Source of the DNA: DATARH01 sp963847345
GTDB taxonomy: Bacteria > Pseudomonadota > Alphaproteobacteria > ATCC43930 > CGMCC-115725
Direction of reading: 5' to 3'
DNA length: 64,000 nucleotides
Assembly (NCBI GenBank): GCA_963847345.1
Contig: CAWJZU010000034.1
Span: forward strand, 1 to 64,000
Shown: positions 17,701-29,366 of the stretch, one piece after another
Layout of the letters: the number at the start of each line of letters is the position of its first letter
Numbering within the stretch: position 1 is the first letter of the stretch
Notes under the pieces: model-generated
Seen by the model: the letters and a program-made list of their open reading frames with translations, nothing else
Database searches by the model: none
What the model was told of the DNA's origin: nothing
Translations under genes and position numbers: made by a program

Positions 17701-18322
17701 CTCGCTCACGCCGCCGCAATCCGCTCAGGCACAGAATAACGCCGCGCGGGTCGGTGCGGCTCGGATGGCTCGTGACATCGAAGTCCCATTCTTGCTGCGC
17801 GACCGCCACCTCTTGCCCGGCCTGCTCGCCTTTTGGGAAGAGGCATACCGTGTCGGGGCCGATAAACCTTTGAGAATATGAGAGAAGTCGATCGAGCGCG
17901 GCGACCCCGCGGGCGGTCACGACGGCGACCGGCCGGGCCGCAACGGTTTCGATTCGCGCGTTGCGGATCATCACCGGCGCGGCGGCGATCCGCGCGGCCT
18001 CGCGCAGAAAGGCGCATTTGCGCGCGTCGGATTCGACAAGCTCGACCCCCGGCATCCCGATGATCGCGAGCACCAAGCCGGGAAAGCCGGCGCCGCTGCC
18101 GAAATCGATCAGGCTTTGCGCGCCAGTCGGGATCAGCGGATAGAGCTGAGCCGAATCGAGAAAATGGCGGCGCCACGGATCGGCCAGCGTGCTGGAAGAC
18201 ACCAGGTTGATGCGCGCCGACCAGTCCCGCAACAGTCCGGCATAGGCGTCGAGCCGCGCCAACGTGTCGCGCGAAACGCCGGTCAGCGCGGCGAATTCGG
18301 CCGGGGTCAACGGCTCCGTCAA
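17684..18322 (-). CDS. rsmG: 16S rRNA (guanine-527-N7) methyltransferase RsmG
   Basis: RsmG (GidB) methylates G527 of 16S rRNA in the small-subunit 530 loop. The protein is 212 residues, the usual length. Family marks are WSARINLVSSSTLADPWRRH, HFLDSAQLYPL, the SAM motif LIDFGSGAGFPGLVLAI, and ARGVAALDRLL. Its ATG overlaps the mnmG stop by 4 bases. The last codons run across the start of the parA remnant, which is normal for this cluster. The frame is intact. Confidence 0.95.
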   Translation of the reverse strand: MTEPLTPAEFAALTGVSRDTLARLDAYAGLLRDWSARINLVSSSTLADPWRRHFLDSAQLYPLIPTGAQSLIDFGSGAGFPGLVLAIIGMPGVELVESDARKCAFLREAARIAAAPVMIRNARIETVAARPVAVVTARGVAALDRLLSYSQRFIGPDTVCLFPKGEQAGQEVAVAQQEWDFDVTSHPSRTDPRGVILCLSGLRRRERGDRHD

Positions 18323-20197
18323 ACGGCGCGCGGTTCCGGGCGGCGCTTGACGTGCTGCAGCAGCGCGACGAGTGCCGGCGGGGTCACGCCGGAAATGCGT
18401 GATGCCGCACCCAATGTTGCCGGTCGTGCTGCCGCGAGCTTGCCGCGAATCTCCGCGGACAGGCTGCCGACCGCGGCGTAATCCAAGTTATCGGGCAGCA
18501 GCAGCAACTCGTCGCGGCGGAACGCGGCGATGTCGCGCGCCTGCCGTTCGAGATAGCCGGAATAGCGCGCGTCGATTTCGAGCTGCTCGGCAATATCGGC
18601 CGGAATCCCGCCGAGTTGCGGCCAGATCGCGGCAAGCCGCGTCATGTCGATGCCGGGATGCGCCAGCAATTCGGCGGCGGAACGTGGCACGCCGTCGGCG
18701 TTGACCGCGAGACCGTGCCGGCGCAGCGAGGTCGGCGACAGGCGCAATTCGGCCGCGAGACGACGGGCTGCGTCGAGCGCTTCGGTCTTGGCCGCGAACG
18801 CGCGGGTACGCTCACCGCCGATCGCGCCGATCGCGAGACCCCTTGGCGTCAGCCGCTGGTCGGCGTTGTCGGCGCGCAGCGTCAGCCGGTATTCGGCGCG
18901 CGACGTGAACATCCGGTACGGCTCGCTGGTGCCGCGCGTCACCAGATCGTCGACCAGGACGCCGATATAGGCGTCGGCACGGTCCAGCATGAACGGTTCC
19001 GCGCCTGACGCCGCCAGCGCCGCGTTGTATCCGGCGATCAGCCCCTGCGCCGCCGCCTCTTCGTAGCCGGTCGTGCCGTTAATCTGGCCGGCGAAATACA
19101 GGCCGGGAACCCGCCGCGTCTCCAAGGTCGGGTGTAGCTCGCGCGGATCGACGTAATCGTATTCGATCGCATAGCCGGGCCGGCGCATCACCGCCCGCTC
19201 CAGCCCCGGTATTGTCGCCAGCAGCGCCTGCTGCACATCGCGCGGCAGCGATGTCGAAATGCCGTTCGGGTAGATCGTGTCGTCGTCGAGACCTTCCGGT
19301 TCCAGGAAAATCTGGTGCCGCTCGCGCTCGGCGAAGCGCACGACCTTATCTTCGATCGACGGGCAATAGCGTGGCCCGACCCCGGTGATCGCGCCGGCGT
19401 AAAGCGGCGAGCGGTCGAGATTGCCGCGGATCACCGCATGCGTCGCCGGGTTCGTCTCGGTGATATGGCAGACGACCTGCGGCGTCGCGATCCGCTCGGT
19501 GAGGAACGAGAACGGGATCGGCGGCTCGTCGCCCGGCTGCGCGTTGAGGCCCTGCCAGTCAATCGTGGTTCCGTCGAGCCGCGGCGGCGTCCCGGTCTTC
19601 AGCCGTCCTAAGCGCGAAACCGAGGCCGCGCAGCGTGCGCGACAGCCCGAGCGACGGCGCCTCGCCGACCCGCCCGGCCGGGATTTTCTCCTCGCCGATA
19701 TGAATGAGGCCACCGAGAAATGTGCCGGTGGTCAGCACGACCCTGCCGGCCCGTATATCACGCCCGTCGCCGAGCACGACGCCGCACACCCGGCCGACGG
19801 CGTCGAGCACGAAATCCTCGGCCGACCCCTCGATGATCTCGAGCGTATCGAATTCGGCGAGTATTTCCGCCATCGCGCGGCGGTACAGCTTGCGGTCGGC
19901 CTGGGCGCGGGGGCCGCGCACCGCCGGCCCCTTGCTGCGGTTCAGCATGCGAAACTGGATGCCGGCCCGGTCGATCGCGCGCCCCATGACGCCGTCGAGC
20001 GCGTCGATCTCGCGGACCAGATGACCTTTCGCCAAGCCGCCGATCGCCGGGTTGCACGACATTTCCCCGATCGTCTCGCGCGCATGCGTCAGCAGCGCCG
20101 TACGCGCGCCCAACCGCGCCGCCGCGGCGGCCGCCTCGCACCCGGCATGCCCGCCGCCGATCACAACGACGTCGTAGGTTTCCCTCGTCTGTTCCAT
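18319..20197 (-). CDS. mnmG: tRNA uridine-34 carboxymethylaminomethyl enzyme MnmG (one frameshift)
   Basis: FAD-dependent partner of MnmE that makes the cmnm5 group on U34 of certain tRNAs. It starts MEQTRETYDVVVIGGGHAG at 20197, with the FAD motif GGGHAGCEAAAAAARLG, then SCNPAIGGLAKGHLVREIDA and GPAVRGPRAQADR. The frame breaks near 19609, where removing one base turns GLGFALRTAEDR into the expected GLGFALGRLKTGTPPRLDG. The second half has GLYFAGQINGTTGYEEAAAQ and TSRAEYRLTLRADNADQRLT. Repaired length is about 625 residues, normal for the family. Likely a sequencing insertion, since mnmG is rarely lost. Confidence 0.92.
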
Positions 20198-20299
20198 GGC
20201 GCGCGAATTTAGGTTGTCAGGGATGCGGTGTCGAGGCGACGACCGCGTCGTTGACAACGCCCCGGCGACGACAATGTTGTCCGTAGAGGAGAGCGAGTG

Positions 20300-20554
20300 A
20301 TGCGCGCGACGGTTCGGAAGCTGGGTAATTCCGCGGGAGTTGTCATTCCCCGGGCAATGCTGGCGGAAATCGGGCTCGTACCCGGCGACGCGGTCGATGT
20401 TGAGCTGGAGGACGGGCGCATCGCGGTGACCCCGGCCAAGCGACGACCGCGCGATGGCTGGGCCGAGGCGTCGCAGGCGATCGCCAATGCCGGCGAGGAC
20501 GCCCTGGTATGGCCCGAGTTCGGCAATGAGGGTGATGACAAGCTGGAATGGTGA
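20300..20554 (+). CDS. mazE: MazE-type antitoxin (AbrB fold)
   Basis: An 84-residue AbrB/MazE DNA-binding antitoxin that would repress its own operon and neutralise MazF. The N-terminal swapped-hairpin barrel is typical: VRKLGNSAGVVIPRAMLAEI, then GDAVDVELEDGRIAVTPAK. The C-terminal toxin-binding tail is acidic and aromatic (VWPEFGNEGDDKLEW). The GAGGAGAGCG ribosome-binding site lies just upstream; GTG at 20297 and ATG at 20300 are both possible. The toxin gene follows about 30 bases later. It sits in the divergent gap after mnmG. Confidence 0.9.
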   Translation: MRATVRKLGNSAGVVIPRAMLAEIGLVPGDAVDVELEDGRIAVTPAKRRPRDGWAEASQAIANAGEDALVWPEFGNEGDDKLEW

Positions 20555-20583
20555 GCGGACAGCCACGCACGGCGGGGGTCGGC

Positions 20584-20901
20584 ATGATGCGCGGCGACGT
20601 ATGGCTCGCCGGACTCGACCCGACAATCGGCAGCGAAATTCAGAAAACACGCCCCTGTCTTGTCGTATCACCGGCGGAAATACACGATTTCCTCAGAACA
20701 GTAATCGTCGCGCCGATGACGACCGGAGGCCGGATCGCTCCCTATCGCATACAGGTCACCTTCGCGGGGCACTCCGGGCTCATTCTGCTTGATCAAATTC
20801 GGGCCGTGGACAAGCAAAGGCTGATCCGCCGATTGGGCGGCATCAGCCCGGGCAAGCTTGCGACGACCCTCGCGACGTTGCGCGAAATCTTCGACGAGTA
20901 A
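20584..20901 (+). CDS. mazF: MazF-type endoribonuclease toxin
   Basis: A 105-residue MazF/PemK family RNA interferase that cuts mRNA at short sequence sites. Start MMRGDVWLAGLDPTIGSEIQ, then KTRPCLVVSP (with the conserved Arg and Pro), VAPMTTGG with the catalytic Thr region, and LDQIRAVDKQRL. Two adjacent ATGs (20584, 20587) are equally good; the earlier frame to 20548 overlaps mazE and is not family-like. Complete and intact, so the pair looks functional. Confidence 0.92.
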   Translation: MMRGDVWLAGLDPTIGSEIQKTRPCLVVSPAEIHDFLRTVIVAPMTTGGRIAPYRIQVTFAGHSGLILLDQIRAVDKQRLIRRLGGISPGKLATTLATLREIFDE

Positions 20902-20983
20902 TCAATTGGCGTCCCGAGGAAGAGGTCGAGGATCCTGAGCGGGTCATCACCACCGACCGGCTGTAATCCGCCCTGGAACCGTA

Positions 20984-22163
20984 CTACGCCGCCCGCCGCC
21001 ATAGCTCGGCGCTGGCGAGCCGCGCGCCGTCGGCCAGCGCCTTGAGCTTGACCCAGACGACGCTCGGATGGACCTCGCAGGTCGACGCAAAGCTCGCGAA
21101 GCCGCAATCGGCGCCGGCGATCACGTTCTCGCGCCCGACCGCCTGCGCGAAACGCCCGATGCGCTCGGCGATCAGCTCGGGGTGCTCGACGATGTTCGAG
21201 GAATGGGTGATGACCCCCGGGATCAGCGACTTGCCGTCGGGCAGCCTCACCTCGCGCCACACCTTCCATTCGTGCTCGTGGCGCGGGTTGGCCGCCTCGA
21301 ACGAATACGCCCCGGCATTGACCCGCAGCATGATGTCGATGATGTGCTTCAGCTCCATGTCGTGGACGCGCGGTCCGATATTGATCGAATAACAGGTGTG
21401 ATAGCGGATCCGGTCCTGCCGGCAGCCCGCGCAGCGCATGGTTCAGCGCATCGACCCGCCCCGTCGCCCACTTCCGGCATTCCTCGACGCCGGATTCCGG
21501 ATGCATGACGTAGTACGACGCCAGGAGCGGGTCATCGACCTGCAACACGAGCCCGGCATCGACGATCGCGCGGTATTCCTCGCGCAGCGCGTCGGCCAGC
21601 GCGTACAGGTACTCTTCCTCGCTCTTGTAGTATTCGTTGCGGTTCCAGTTCGCGAGATTGGATGGCGACACCGCCGGCATGAACGCCTCCTCGTGGCGCA
21701 CTCCGGCAAGTACTTCCTTCAACGTCGTGATGTCCTGTTGCAACGCGGCCATGCCCTTGTACGAAACCGGCCCGGTGCACACCCAGCGGGTGCGCCCGGT
21801 CTGGCCGGCCGCGCCGGGCATCTGCGTCGCCCAGGCATAGAATTCCGGAAACGCCCGGTACTCGCGCGACTGGTTCCAGTAATTCGCCGGCTCGGCGCCG
21901 TGGCTCGGCTCGATGCCGGTCAGGCGTTCGTTGACGTAGGGGATAAAGCCGATGCGGCCCATCTCGCCGTCGGCGACGATGTCGATGCCGGCATCTGCCT
22001 GGCGGCGCACGGTCTCGGCGACGGCGCTCTTGACGCGCGCCGCGAGCGCCGCCTCGTCGATCTTCTCGCCGCGCTGCTTCCGCAGGATCATTGCCCGCAG
22101 ATCGTCGGGCCGCGGCAGGCTGCCGACATGCGTCGTCAGGATACGGTCGGTGCTGCGTCTCAT
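20984..22163 (-). CDS. MetE-like (cobalamin-independent methionine synthase C-domain) methyltransferase, one frameshift
   Basis: A single-domain member of the MetE/UROD-like superfamily. These zinc enzymes transfer a methyl or alkyl group to a thiol. It starts MRRSTDRILTTHVGSLPRPD with ribosome site GGAGGAAG. DIVADGEMGRIGFIPYVNER is the substrate-loop signature. The zinc ligands appear as YHTCYS (His-x-Cys), a Glu near YSFEAAN, and FASTCEVHPS (second Cys). The frame breaks near 21428 and is repaired by deleting one base. Whether it makes methionine or modifies another thiol (as in CoM alkyl transferases) cannot be told. About 390 residues, shorter than full MetE (about 750), so not the canonical enzyme. 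Confidence 0.8.
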
Positions 22164-22267
22164 GACTTCCTCCCACGATTTGCCGCAGCCTAGCGCGGAT
22201 CGTGGCGGGGCGCAGCTTTCGCCCGAAAGGCCGGCCCACTTGCTACACAATCGATGATCTGCTCACT

Positions 22268-23685
22268 TCACTTTCCGAGGCAAAAATCGGCGAAAATCAC
22301 GTCGAGCAGGTCCTCGACATCGGCCCGGCCGGTGATCCGCCCGAGGCTGCGCCATGCGAGGCGCAGATCCTCGGCGCGCAGTTCCGGCAATCCGGCGGCC
22401 AGCGAGCGGCGCAGCGCGGCGGCGGCTTCCTCCAGCGCCTCGCGATGCCGGGCGCGGGTCAACAGCGGCGCGGCGCTGTCGTAGCTCTTCTCGATGCGCG
22501 CCGTCAGCGCCGCGATCAGCTCGGCGAATGCCCTGCCCGGTCAGCGCCGAGACGGGGATCGCGTCCTTGCCACTTACTCCCTCTCCCCCACGGGGGAGAG
22601 GGCCGGGGTGAGGGGGCGGGCAGCCGCGGTGTCGCCGGCACCCTCACCCGGCCCAGCGCGCCGCGCCGCGGTCGAGCCACGCCTCTCCCGCGATGCGGGA
22701 GAGGGGCTTCGGGGCGGTCATGACAGAGATCGATCTTGTTCGCGACGAGGATGGTGTCGGCGCCGGGCCACGTTGCAGCGCCCTCCGCATCCCGCGGACG
22801 CGACGCATCGAACACGAACAGCCGCAGTTCGGCCGATTCGGCGCGCGCCAGGGCCCGGCGCAGCCCTTCCTGCTCGATCGCGTCGGCCGTTTCGCGCAGT
22901 CCGGCCGTGTCGGCTAGGACGACCGGGTAGCCGGCGAGGTCGATCGCGACCTCGATCACGTCGCGCGTCGTGCCGGCGATCGGCGACGTGATCGCCGCCT
23001 CGCGCCGCGCCAGCCGGTTCAGGAGGCTCGATTTGCCGGCGTTGGCGGGCCCGACGATCGCGACCGCGATGCCGTCGCGCAACCGCTCGCCGCGATAGCC
23101 ATCGGCCAGATGCGCCTCGATTTCTGCCATCAGCGCCGCTGTCTCCGCCGCCACCCGCGCCTCGATCTCGGGCGGCAGATCCTCGTCGGGAAAATCGATC
23201 GCCGCTTCGAGATGCGCCAGAAGGCGCAGCAGCCGCTCGCCCCAGCCGCGATACAGCGCCCCGAGCGCACCGTCGAGCTGGCGCAACGCCTGACGCCGCT
23301 GCGCCTCGGTTTCGGAGGCGACAAGATCGGCGATAGCCTCGGCCTGAGTCAGATCGAGCTTGCCGTTCAGAAAGGCGCGGCGGGTGAATTCGCCCGGCTC
23401 GGCAAGCTGCAACCCGAGCCGCCGCAACACCGCCATGACCGCGGCGAGGACGGCGCGGCTGCCGTGCAGGTGCAGTTCAGCGACATCCTCGCCGGTGGCG
23501 CTGCGCGGTCCCGGGAACCACAGGACCAAACCGTCGTCGAGCGTCTCGCCGCTATCCGGGTCGCGCAGCCGGACATGCCGCGCCATACGCGGCGGCCGCG
23601 GCAACGTGCCGGCAAGCGTCTTCAGCGCCGGCCCGGCCTGCGGTCCGGAGATGCGGACGATGGCGATCGCGGCACGCCCCGGCAC
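22268..23685 (-). pseudogene. mnmE: tRNA modification GTPase MnmE interrupted by a repeat and a frameshift
   Basis: GTPase partner of MnmG. The N-terminal folate-binding domain is intact (ATVPGRAAIAIVRISG, PGEFTRRAFLNGKLDLTQAE). The G domain has Walker A GPANAGKSSLLN, DTAGLRE and VANKIDL. A palindromic repeat (22575-22710) sits after NKIDL, then KDAIPVSALTGQG resumes in another frame. A further extra base near 22526 must be removed to reach ELIAALTARIEKS and the C-terminal CLGK motif (FADFCLGK), which holds the conserved Cys. The normal start is also unclear: TIYAPAT lies upstream of the only in-frame GTG, and the preceding bases belong to another repeat. Confidence 0.85.
22575..22710. repeat. 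Composite palindromic repeat inside mnmE
   Basis: Two outer palindromes, CCCTCTCCCCCACGGGGGAG near 22578 and CTCTCCCGCGATGCGGGAGA near 22684, surround an inner inverted pair (GGGTGAGG near 22610, CCCTCACCC near 22640). The element reads as about 45 Arg/Pro-rich residues within the G domain of MnmE, between the NKID and SAL motifs. It resembles the repeat in the CoA-transferase linker at 9659-9715. Confidence 0.8.
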
Positions 23686-23729
23686 AGTGGCCGGGGCGTA
23701 TATTGTCTCAGGGTCTGGGCTTGTATTCC

Positions 23730-23823
23730 GAGATTGCTTCGTCGCTCCGCTCCTCGCAATGACAGCCCTTAAGTGCCATTGGCCTTAAATGTCATTGCGA
23801 GCACAGCGAAGCAATCCCGTGAA
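23730..23823. repeat. Inverted pair of 'CATTGCGAG' interspersed repeats
   Basis: One arm reads AGATTGCTTCGTCGCTCCGC then CTCGCAATGACA (from 23731). The other reads GTCATTGCGAGCACAGCGAA then GCAATC (from 23791). These are inverted copies of a repeat widespread in Bradyrhizobium-like and related alphaproteobacteria. They fill the gap between mnmE and the ferredoxin gene and reach into the 5' end of mnmE. Confidence 0.75.
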
Positions 23824-23830
23824 CGCAGGG

Positions 23831-24202
23831 TCAGTGCTTCGGCGGCAGCTGATCCGGCGTTAGCATCAGCCGTTTGACCCGCCCGCCGTTCTTGACGTGC
23901 GTCTCCAGGATCTCATCGATATCGGACGTGCTTTCGTAGCGGTACCACACCCCCTCGGGGTAAATGACCAGGTTCGGGCCGAACTCACAGCGGTCGAGAC
24001 AGCCTGCGCCGTTGCAGCGGATGTTCTCGATGCCGAGCTGCTGGGACTTTGCGCGGGCATATGCGCGCAGTTTCTCGACTCCGCCGAGATCGGCGGCACG
24101 GGCATTGCAGGAACCGCGGGGATGCCCCTCGGCCCGCTGGTTGTTACAGAAGAAGAGATGGCGCTGATAAAACAGAGGCGGGTCGGCAGGCGCGTCAGAC
24201 AT
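23831..24202 (-). CDS. [2Fe-2S] thioredoxin-like ferredoxin domain protein
   Basis: A 123-residue protein of the thioredoxin-fold [2Fe-2S] ferredoxin family, an electron carrier. The cluster cysteines are in HLFFCNNQRAEGHPRGSC (two Cys) and CNGAGCLDRCEFGP (three further Cys). The motif GPNLVIYPEGVWYRYES is highly typical. It starts MSDAPADPPLFYQRH. The gene stands alone, divergent from the DUF255 gene. The electron-transfer partner is unknown. Confidence 0.88.
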   Translation of the reverse strand: MSDAPADPPLFYQRHLFFCNNQRAEGHPRGSCNARAADLGGVEKLRAYARAKSQQLGIENIRCNGAGCLDRCEFGPNLVIYPEGVWYRYESTSDIDEILETHVKNGGRVKRLMLTPDQLPPKH

Positions 24203-24388
24203 TTGCTCTCTCCTGTCGTAAAGAGCGGCGGAGCGCCCCTCGCAATCCGCCGTTCTGATCCAAGATGGGGTGGAGACCCTACCCCGTCGTGCCGCGCCCG
24301 GCAACCGACGACGGCAACCTACCGGTGCGCGCAATTCAGCCATGCTTCCCCGTGGGCAAGTTCCCCTGGCGGAAGCCCGGAGATGCTC

Positions 24389-26437
<2,049 letters not shown>

Positions 26438-26485
26438 CCCGGTTTGCGCCCGGATCGTGTCGGTAGAGCTTTGCACGGGATCATC

Positions 26486-26737
26486 ATGGATTTGAAAGAG
26501 GCGGTGGCTGTAGCGAGGCAACAGATCAGCGATTTATTCGCCGCCGACGCTCCGCGAGATATCCGGCTGGAGAATTTCCTGTATGACGATCATCTCATGG
26601 TTTGGTCGCTTACGATCGGGTTTGACCTCTCCGATGACGCCAGGGAGGCTTTGACGTCGGTCCGTCAGGGGCGCGGTCATAAAATCGTCCGGGTTTCGGA
26701 GGCGGACAAATCGGTTTTATCGGTCACCGACCGCTAG
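26486..26737 (+). CDS. Small hypothetical protein
   Basis: An 83-residue frame starting MDLKEAVAVARQQISDLFAA, then RLENFLYDDHLMVWSLTIGF, and a C-terminal GRGHKIVRVSEADKSVLSVT. The pattern (amphipathic helix, then beta strands) resembles small conserved cytosolic proteins in many proteobacteria, but I cannot name a family. It lies 48 bases after the DUF255 gene and may be co-transcribed with it. Confidence 0.55.
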   Translation: MDLKEAVAVARQQISDLFAADAPRDIRLENFLYDDHLMVWSLTIGFDLSDDAREALTSVRQGRGHKIVRVSEADKSVLSVTDR

Positions 26738-27184
26738 TCCTCCGACGTCCGCGCATGCCCAAAAGCTTCGCGTACAGGCTCAGCTAGTTCGCGGCGATGG
26801 ATCGAACGCGGATGAAAGGGTGTGAAAACCGTGAAACCGGTTTCCCCCCAAATGCCGAGCCGTACCGACGCGCCGGTAGCACGCCGGTTTGCCACTATTC
26901 GTCAGTTTAGTTCGACAGTCAGAGCGCCGCTTGACATCAGCCCGGATTTGCGGACTACCGCCCTGAAAAGGTCGTTGGGAGGTCGGCAGAACAGCCACCC
27001 GGCTTTTCACCAGATGTGCCGATGCTGGACCACTAAGGAACAATTTGCCTAGATTTTTACTGGCGTCGGCGTCGTCGCTGGTCCAAAATCGCGCATGACC
27101 CTTTGCTGACTTCCAGGTCCCGGGGCGGCGGCAGCGTTTCGCGGGTATCAAACCTAGGGTCGAGGCGCAAGCGGGGCCTCATAA
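26738..27184. other. Intergenic region before the membrane protein
   Basis: About 450 bases. A minus-strand frame (26780-27151, 123 residues) exists but shows no family pattern, and its composition looks random. Base content falls toward the downstream gene. I see no tRNA or repeat. Confidence 0.4.
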
Positions 27185-28483
27185 ATGAAGACCTTGATAT
27201 TTTTCGTATTCCTGGCCTTCTACGCCGTATCCCTTATGGCGGCCGGTTGGATTACCTCGTTAGAGAAAAAGAAGAACGCTTCTACAAGCTTTACCTTTGT
27301 CGAAATTAAGACCCTGTTGTCCTTCGCGATTTTTTTTGGCTCTCTATTTTTACTGTCTGGCTATTTTAGTGGGACAATGATGTTAACGTTCGTGGGGGTT
27401 CAGCAGATCACAGCGATCGCGAGCATACTACTAATTCCGCTCGTTAGCTCTACACCTCATCGAGTCCGCGTTTCTCGTACCCGGTTATTATACTTCGAGT
27501 TAGGTTTGAAAAATCCGAAAACAGTAGCCCTTGTGTTCCTTGCGGCAACAATATTGGTAATCGTTTTCGTCCCAACAATGGCCGGGATTAATTATTTTGC
27601 GTCTTCGCCCGCGGAGATGACCGCACGAATTTTCCAATCACTCCTTCTGCTTGTATTCGTCGGCAATGCGACCAACTGGATTTTCACTTTGCATTATCTC
27701 CTGTCTGAGAGCCCCAATCAGAACGAACGCACGCTTCTCGCCATAAATCAGTTCGCCACTCTCCTGCCGCTATCCTTATATCTATCGCTCGCATTTTGGT
27801 CACTCGGAGTTCACGGCCACGGAATGGAATTCAACGTGGGAGGCCTGTCGCTCGCGGTATCTCCTCTTCTTCTAAGCTTTTTGGTCGCGCTTCTCCTGTT
27901 TGTTATCTTTATTCCATACCTCGCCGGTAGTCAACGTGGCAGGCGGTTGAGGTCGGAATTGTTGGAAAGGCGGCTCGCTTGGCTAGAGAAGTTAAAGAAC
28001 ATTCTTGACCAGCCAATGAGGGGCGGGTACTCGCGCAGATTGGATGCGTTTCGACAAAACTTGACCGAGGAAATCAACGAATTTGTGAACAGCGACCCGA
28101 TGATCAAGATCGGTGACGCGATCGATCGGGACGGTATATCACGTTCTGCGGAAGAAATGATAGATGACTTCAAGGCGACACGCATTATGGATCCGCGGTT
28201 TATCCAGATAGATGCGCTGCATCGACTAGAAGAATTAGCCGCGGGTTTACAGAGTTATATGGCGGCCCTCGTGACCGATAATGAGCGTGAGAAAGGAGCG
28301 AAGGACTGGTTAATATATCTGGATAAGCTGAAGCAAAGCGTCAGTACCGAACTCGAGGAGGTGCGGAAGGCCGACGCTTGGGCGATTCTCAGATTTAGCG
28401 GTGTCGCGGCTGTGTCCAGTACGATCGTGTTAGCTGTGTTGAGTGAAATCGCGAAGGGCCTTTGGCGAAGGTATTTCTCTTAG
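27185..28483 (+). CDS. Multi-span membrane protein with large cytosolic domain, unknown
   Basis: A 432-residue protein that I do not recognise. Seven likely spans lie at about residues 1-22, 43-65, 68-90, 114-134, 150-172, 186-206 and 219-246. A charged helical region follows (about 250-400: ERRLAWLEKLKNILDQPM, LDAFRQNLTEEINEFVNSDP, EEMIDDFKATRIMDP), and an eighth span lies at about 408-428 (FSGVAAVSSTIVLAVLSEIA). Base use is clearly less GC-rich than in its neighbours, suggesting recent acquisition. It stands alone between hypothetical DNA and phoB. The topology is compatible with a transport or sensing protein or with a defence-type membrane effector; nothing in it decides. Confidence 0.6.
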   Translation: MKTLIFFVFLAFYAVSLMAAGWITSLEKKKNASTSFTFVEIKTLLSFAIFFGSLFLLSGYFSGTMMLTFVGVQQITAIASILLIPLVSSTPHRVRVSRTRLLYFELGLKNPKTVALVFLAATILVIVFVPTMAGINYFASSPAEMTARIFQSLLLLVFVGNATNWIFTLHYLLSESPNQNERTLLAINQFATLLPLSLYLSLAFWSLGVHGHGMEFNVGGLSLAVSPLLLSFLVALLLFVIFIPYLAGSQRGRRLRSELLERRLAWLEKLKNILDQPMRGGYSRRLDAFRQNLTEEINEFVNSDPMIKIGDAIDRDGISRSAEEMIDDFKATRIMDPRFIQIDALHRLEELAAGLQSYMAALVTDNEREKGAKDWLIYLDKLKQSVSTELEEVRKADAWAILRFSGVAAVSSTIVLAVLSEIAKGLWRRYFS

Positions 28484-28586
28484 ACATCTCACGAGAGGGA
28501 CGCCGCAAGCGGCCCGGTCCGCGGGCATGCGGATCACCTTGATGGATCCGTGACACTTGGCCGAGCCGTTGGGATTTCCTGCGGCG

Positions 28587-29279
28587 CTAGCTCTCCGAGC
28601 TGTCGAGCGCGTAGCCGACAGACCGCACGGTGCGCAGCAGGTCGCCGCCGCCATTCGCGTTTAGCGCCCGGCGAAGCCGGCGGATGTGAACATCGACGGT
28701 GCGCAATTCCAGTTCGGCATCGTGCCCCCAGACGCGGTCAAGCAGCTGCTCGCGCGAGAACACGCGACGCGGGTTCTGCAGAAAATGACGCAAAAGACGG
28801 AATTCGGTTGGACCGAGATGAATCCCCTTACCGCCGCGGTAGGCGCGGTGAGCCACCAGGTCCATTTCGAGATCGGCGTACCGCAGCACGCCATCTTCCG
28901 GTTCCGGTTGGGTGCGCCGGATCACGGCGCGCAGCCGGGCAATCAGCTCGTTCGGGCTGAACGGTTTCACGACATAATCGTCGGCGCCGCTGTCCAAACC
29001 GCGAATGCGGTCGCCCTCCTCGACGCGCGCGGTCAGCATGATGACCGGAAGCGAGCGGGTCGACGGCGTCCGCCGGATCTGGCGGCACACTTCGAGACCC
29101 GAAACGTGCGGCAGCATCCAATCGAGCAGCACGGCATCCGGCCGCCGCTCGGCAATCCGCAGCAATGCCTCCTCGCCATCGGCCGCCTCGTCGACCGCGA
29201 AACCCTCGCGCTCCAGATTATAGCGCAGCATCATGACAAGCGGGGCCTCGTCTTCGACGATAAGGACAATGGGTTTCAT
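28587..29279 (-). CDS. phoB: Phosphate regulon response regulator PhoB
   Basis: A 230-residue OmpR/PhoB-family regulator. The receiver domain has VEDEAPLVMMLRYNLEREGF, the phosphorylation site AVLLDWMLPHVSG, and the conserved Lys in VVKPFSPNELIARL. The winged-helix DNA-binding domain has LGPTEFRLLRHFLQNPRRVF, SREQLLDRVWG and RTVDVHIRRLRRAL. These are strong PhoB features. phoR lies 87 bases upstream in the same direction. The Pst transporter genes usually nearby are not in this window. Confidence 0.9.
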   Translation of the reverse strand: MKPIVLIVEDEAPLVMMLRYNLEREGFAVDEAADGEEALLRIAERRPDAVLLDWMLPHVSGLEVCRQIRRTPSTRSLPVIMLTARVEEGDRIRGLDSGADDYVVKPFSPNELIARLRAVIRRTQPEPEDGVLRYADLEMDLVAHRAYRGGKGIHLGPTEFRLLRHFLQNPRRVFSREQLLDRVWGHDAELELRTVDVHIRRLRRALNANGGGDLLRTVRSVGYALDSSES

Positions 29280-29366
29280 TTCCGTTCAACCTCGCGCCGT
29301 GCGGAACTCTTCCCCGCCGAGCCTCAACGCGGCGATGTCATCAATCGGCCTTCTTATACGTCGGCG

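Noticed and set aside
19600..19620. Programmed frameshift in mnmG
   Set aside because: No slippery heptamer or downstream structure is evident. The same kind of one-base insertion occurs in many other genes here.
26780..27151. A 123-residue minus-strand frame upstream of the membrane protein
   Set aside because: Composition looks random and no family pattern or ribosome site is visible.
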